Positions 62,763-64,000 of a DNA stretch of 64,000 bases are shown here, one piece after another. The translations under genes and the position numbers were made by a program. The DNA is from Micromonospora coriariae (lineage in GTDB: Bacteria > Actinomycetota > Actinomycetes > Mycobacteriales > Micromonosporaceae), in contig NZ_LT607412.1 of the NCBI RefSeq assembly GCF_900091455.1, positions 186,001 through 250,000 on the forward strand. The letters are read 5' to 3'. Each line of letters begins with the position of its first letter. The stretch's first letter is position 1. A model generated the notes under the pieces. The model was not told where the DNA came from. It worked only from the letters and a program-made list of their open reading frames with translations, and did no database searches.

Positions 62763-63511
62763 GCTTGGATGACCTCCGTATCGGCCTTGGCGAAGACGGC
62801 CAGGGTCGCGGAATCTACGTCGTCGTTCGTGATGATCACATCGACCTCCTCGGGGCCGCAGACCTGGAGGAGCCCCGATCCGGGGAACTTGCCCCGGTCG
62901 GCGACGACCACCGTCTGCTCAGCCGCTGCGATCATGGCTCTCTTGACCGGAACCTCCACCAGCGTTGTGTCCATGATCTGGCCGTCCGGCCGGATGCCGC
63001 TGGTGCCGAGGAAGAGCCGGTGCGCGCGGAGTTGGCGCAACGCGTCCTCGGTCAGCATGCCCACCATGGACAGATAGTTGCGGCGGAGGATGCCGCCGAG
63101 CACCAACAGTTCGACCGCTTCGTCGTCGCGGAGTTCGTCGACGACGGCCAGGCTGCTGGTGATGACGGTGATCCTCCGGCCGCGCAGGTGTCGGGCGAGT
63201 CGGGCCGTGGTGGTGCCGATGTCGAGCAGCAGAACTTCACCGTCGGAGACCATCTCGGCGGCGCATCGCGCCACCGCTTCCTTCTCGTCCGTTGCGACCG
63301 CTGCGACCTCGACGAAGGGCACCTCCTCGACCTGCACACTGCCCGCGCCGCCACGGATGCGCCGCAACGCGCCGTGTGCGTTGAGCACCTGGAGGTCCCG
63401 GCGGATGGTTGATGCGCTGACTCCCAGGTCAGCGGCGAGCGAGGAGACCGATACGGCTCCCGAGGATCGGACTCGGCGGACGATCTGCTCGTGTCGACTG
63501 ACTGGAAGCAC
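62759..63511 (-). CDS. DeoR-family repressor of the inositol operon
   Basis: 250 aa. The N-terminal DeoR helix-turn-helix reads RHEQIVRRVRSSGAVSVSSL, AADLGVSASTIRRDLQVLNA and GALRRIRGGA. The sugar-phosphate domain follows with VLLLDIGTTTARLARHL and FLGTSGIRPDGQIMDTT. It is the first gene of the operon. The 175-base gap to the divergent PfkB gene (63512-63686) has CGCGCAG twice and the AT-rich ACGCAAATTCGCGC and probably holds the shared operator. The inducer would be a phosphorylated inositol intermediate, as in Bacillus IolR, by analogy. Confidence 0.9.
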   Translation of the reverse strand: MLPVSRHEQIVRRVRSSGAVSVSSLAADLGVSASTIRRDLQVLNAHGALRRIRGGAGSVQVEEVPFVEVAAVATDEKEAVARCAAEMVSDGEVLLLDIGTTTARLARHLRGRRITVITSSLAVVDELRDDEAVELLVLGGILRRNYLSMVGMLTEDALRQLRAHRLFLGTSGIRPDGQIMDTTLVEVPVKRAMIAAAEQTVVVADRGKFPGSGLLQVCGPEEVDVIITNDDVDSATLAVFAKADTEVIQA

Positions 63512-63686
63512 GGGTAGAAGCTAGCACTGCCCCACGCAGCGGACAACCAACAACGCGCAGCAAGCATCACCTTCACGCAAATTCGCGCAGAACAGGGGCT
63601 TGCCTATTGGCGTTCGGCGGAGCAACATGCACAGGACATCCAGGCGATGTAGCCAGCTAGTCAAACTTGTCCGGAAGTGAGCAGAA

Positions 63687-64000
63687 GTGAGCAGGGCACC
63701 ACGCGGAGGCGCCGACACTCCTCCGTCCGCATCAGACAAACCCCGCTGGGATCCACTGGGCGCCGAGCGGCGGCAGGACCCCGGCGCCATTGACGTGTTC
63801 ATGTCCGGCACGGTCTTTCTCGACATCATCTTCACCGGGCTGCCTGACGCGCCCTCGGCGGGCACCGAGGTCTGGGCGTCCGGCATGGGATCGGCGCCTG
63901 GCGGCATCGCCAATCTGGCGGTGGCCGCGGCCCGGCTCGGTCTGCGAACGGGGCTGGCTGCCGGCTTCGGCGACGACGCCTACGGGGACTTCTGCTGGCG
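63687..64000 (+). CDS. PfkB-family carbohydrate kinase, N-terminal part (runs off right edge)
   Basis: From GTG 63687 the frame is open to the window end (104 codons). After a 32-residue basic and Pro-rich leader come FMSGTVFLDIIFTGLPDAPS and GSAPGGIANLAVAAARLGLR, the PfkB N-terminal strand and signature 1. It is divergent from the inositol operon and probably shares its control region. A sugar or inositol kinase role is possible; the ATP and catalytic parts are outside the window. Confidence 0.8.
   Translation, partial: MSRAPRGGADTPPSASDKPRWDPLGAERRQDPGAIDVFMSGTVFLDIIFTGLPDAPSAGTEVWASGMGSAPGGIANLAVAAARLGLRTGLAAGFGDDAYGDFCW

Noticed and set aside
1-64000. CRISPR arrays, rRNA or intact tRNA genes
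   Set aside because: No regularly spaced repeats and no rRNA-like or complete tRNA cloverleaf sequences were seen on either strand.

Overview
The window is high-GC DNA with actinobacterial codon use, GTG starts and ATGA/GTGA gene overlaps. The gene families (PucR, baeRF3, LtrA, DUF3040, Acg-type nitroreductase, a pSAM2-type element with a RepSA-like initiator, an actinobacterial-style inositol operon) point to a filamentous actinomycete. Micromonosporaceae is my best guess, but that is an inference from gene content, not a database result.

Layout. 1-3.2 kb is a scrap zone: the edge of a zinc-ribbon membrane protein, an IS256 remnant, a broken lipoprotein and a frameshifted zinc alcohol dehydrogenase. 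3.3-13.2 kb is a respiratory block: a membrane protein with an in-frame amber codon, a NarK-type transporter, a hemerythrin and a complete narGHJI set, all on the plus strand and tightly packed from narK on. 13.2-36 kb is a stress and low-oxygen region, with intact genes (OsmC, SnoaL-like, MFS, beta-propeller lectin-like protein, DUF488, cupin, NsrR with flavohemoglobin, STAS protein, DUF3040, PucR, baeRF3, universal stress protein, Acg-type nitroreductase, AceE, an inositol-monophosphatase-family enzyme) interleaved with many broken ones (IS481, ada, nhaA, a universal stress protein, an FAD oxidoreductase, a HIT protein). 36-43 kb holds ordinary accessory genes: LtrA, a hydrolase with its TetR regulator, DinB, DUF1330, and a MarR/MFS pair.

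43.07-52.62 kb is a decayed integrative element. It is bounded by two perfect 34-bp copies of the 3' half of a tRNA-Pro-like gene, each preceded by the 3' end of a different tyrosine recombinase and a hairpin. Inside are a RepSA-type replication initiator, two back-to-back IS5-family elements, another IS256 scrap, a broken alcohol dehydrogenase, two membrane proteins and a methyltransferase. No transfer genes were seen. 53.1-63.5 kb is a complete, intact myo-inositol catabolic operon on the minus strand (DeoR regulator, GH4 glycosidase, iolE-like, iolC, Cgl0158-type aldolase, iolB, iolD, iolG, mmsA). A divergent PfkB sugar kinase runs off the right edge.

How the genes fit together: NarK imports nitrate and/or exports nitrite, NarGHI reduces nitrate with quinol, and NarJ matures the enzyme. 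The nitric oxide that nitrite respiration generates would be sensed by the NsrR-like Rrf2 protein (C-x5-C-x5-C) and removed by the adjacent flavohemoglobin. Universal stress proteins, the Acg-type protein, baeRF3 and PucR suggest a hypoxia or dormancy programme. A short palindrome (TGCCGA-N3-TCGGCA) recurs in three intergenic places in this region and is the best candidate here for an undescribed regulatory signal. The contrast between the decayed left 53 kb and the intact inositol operon is striking. Several lesions are small tandem duplications or one-base changes in G/C runs, so some may be assembly errors.
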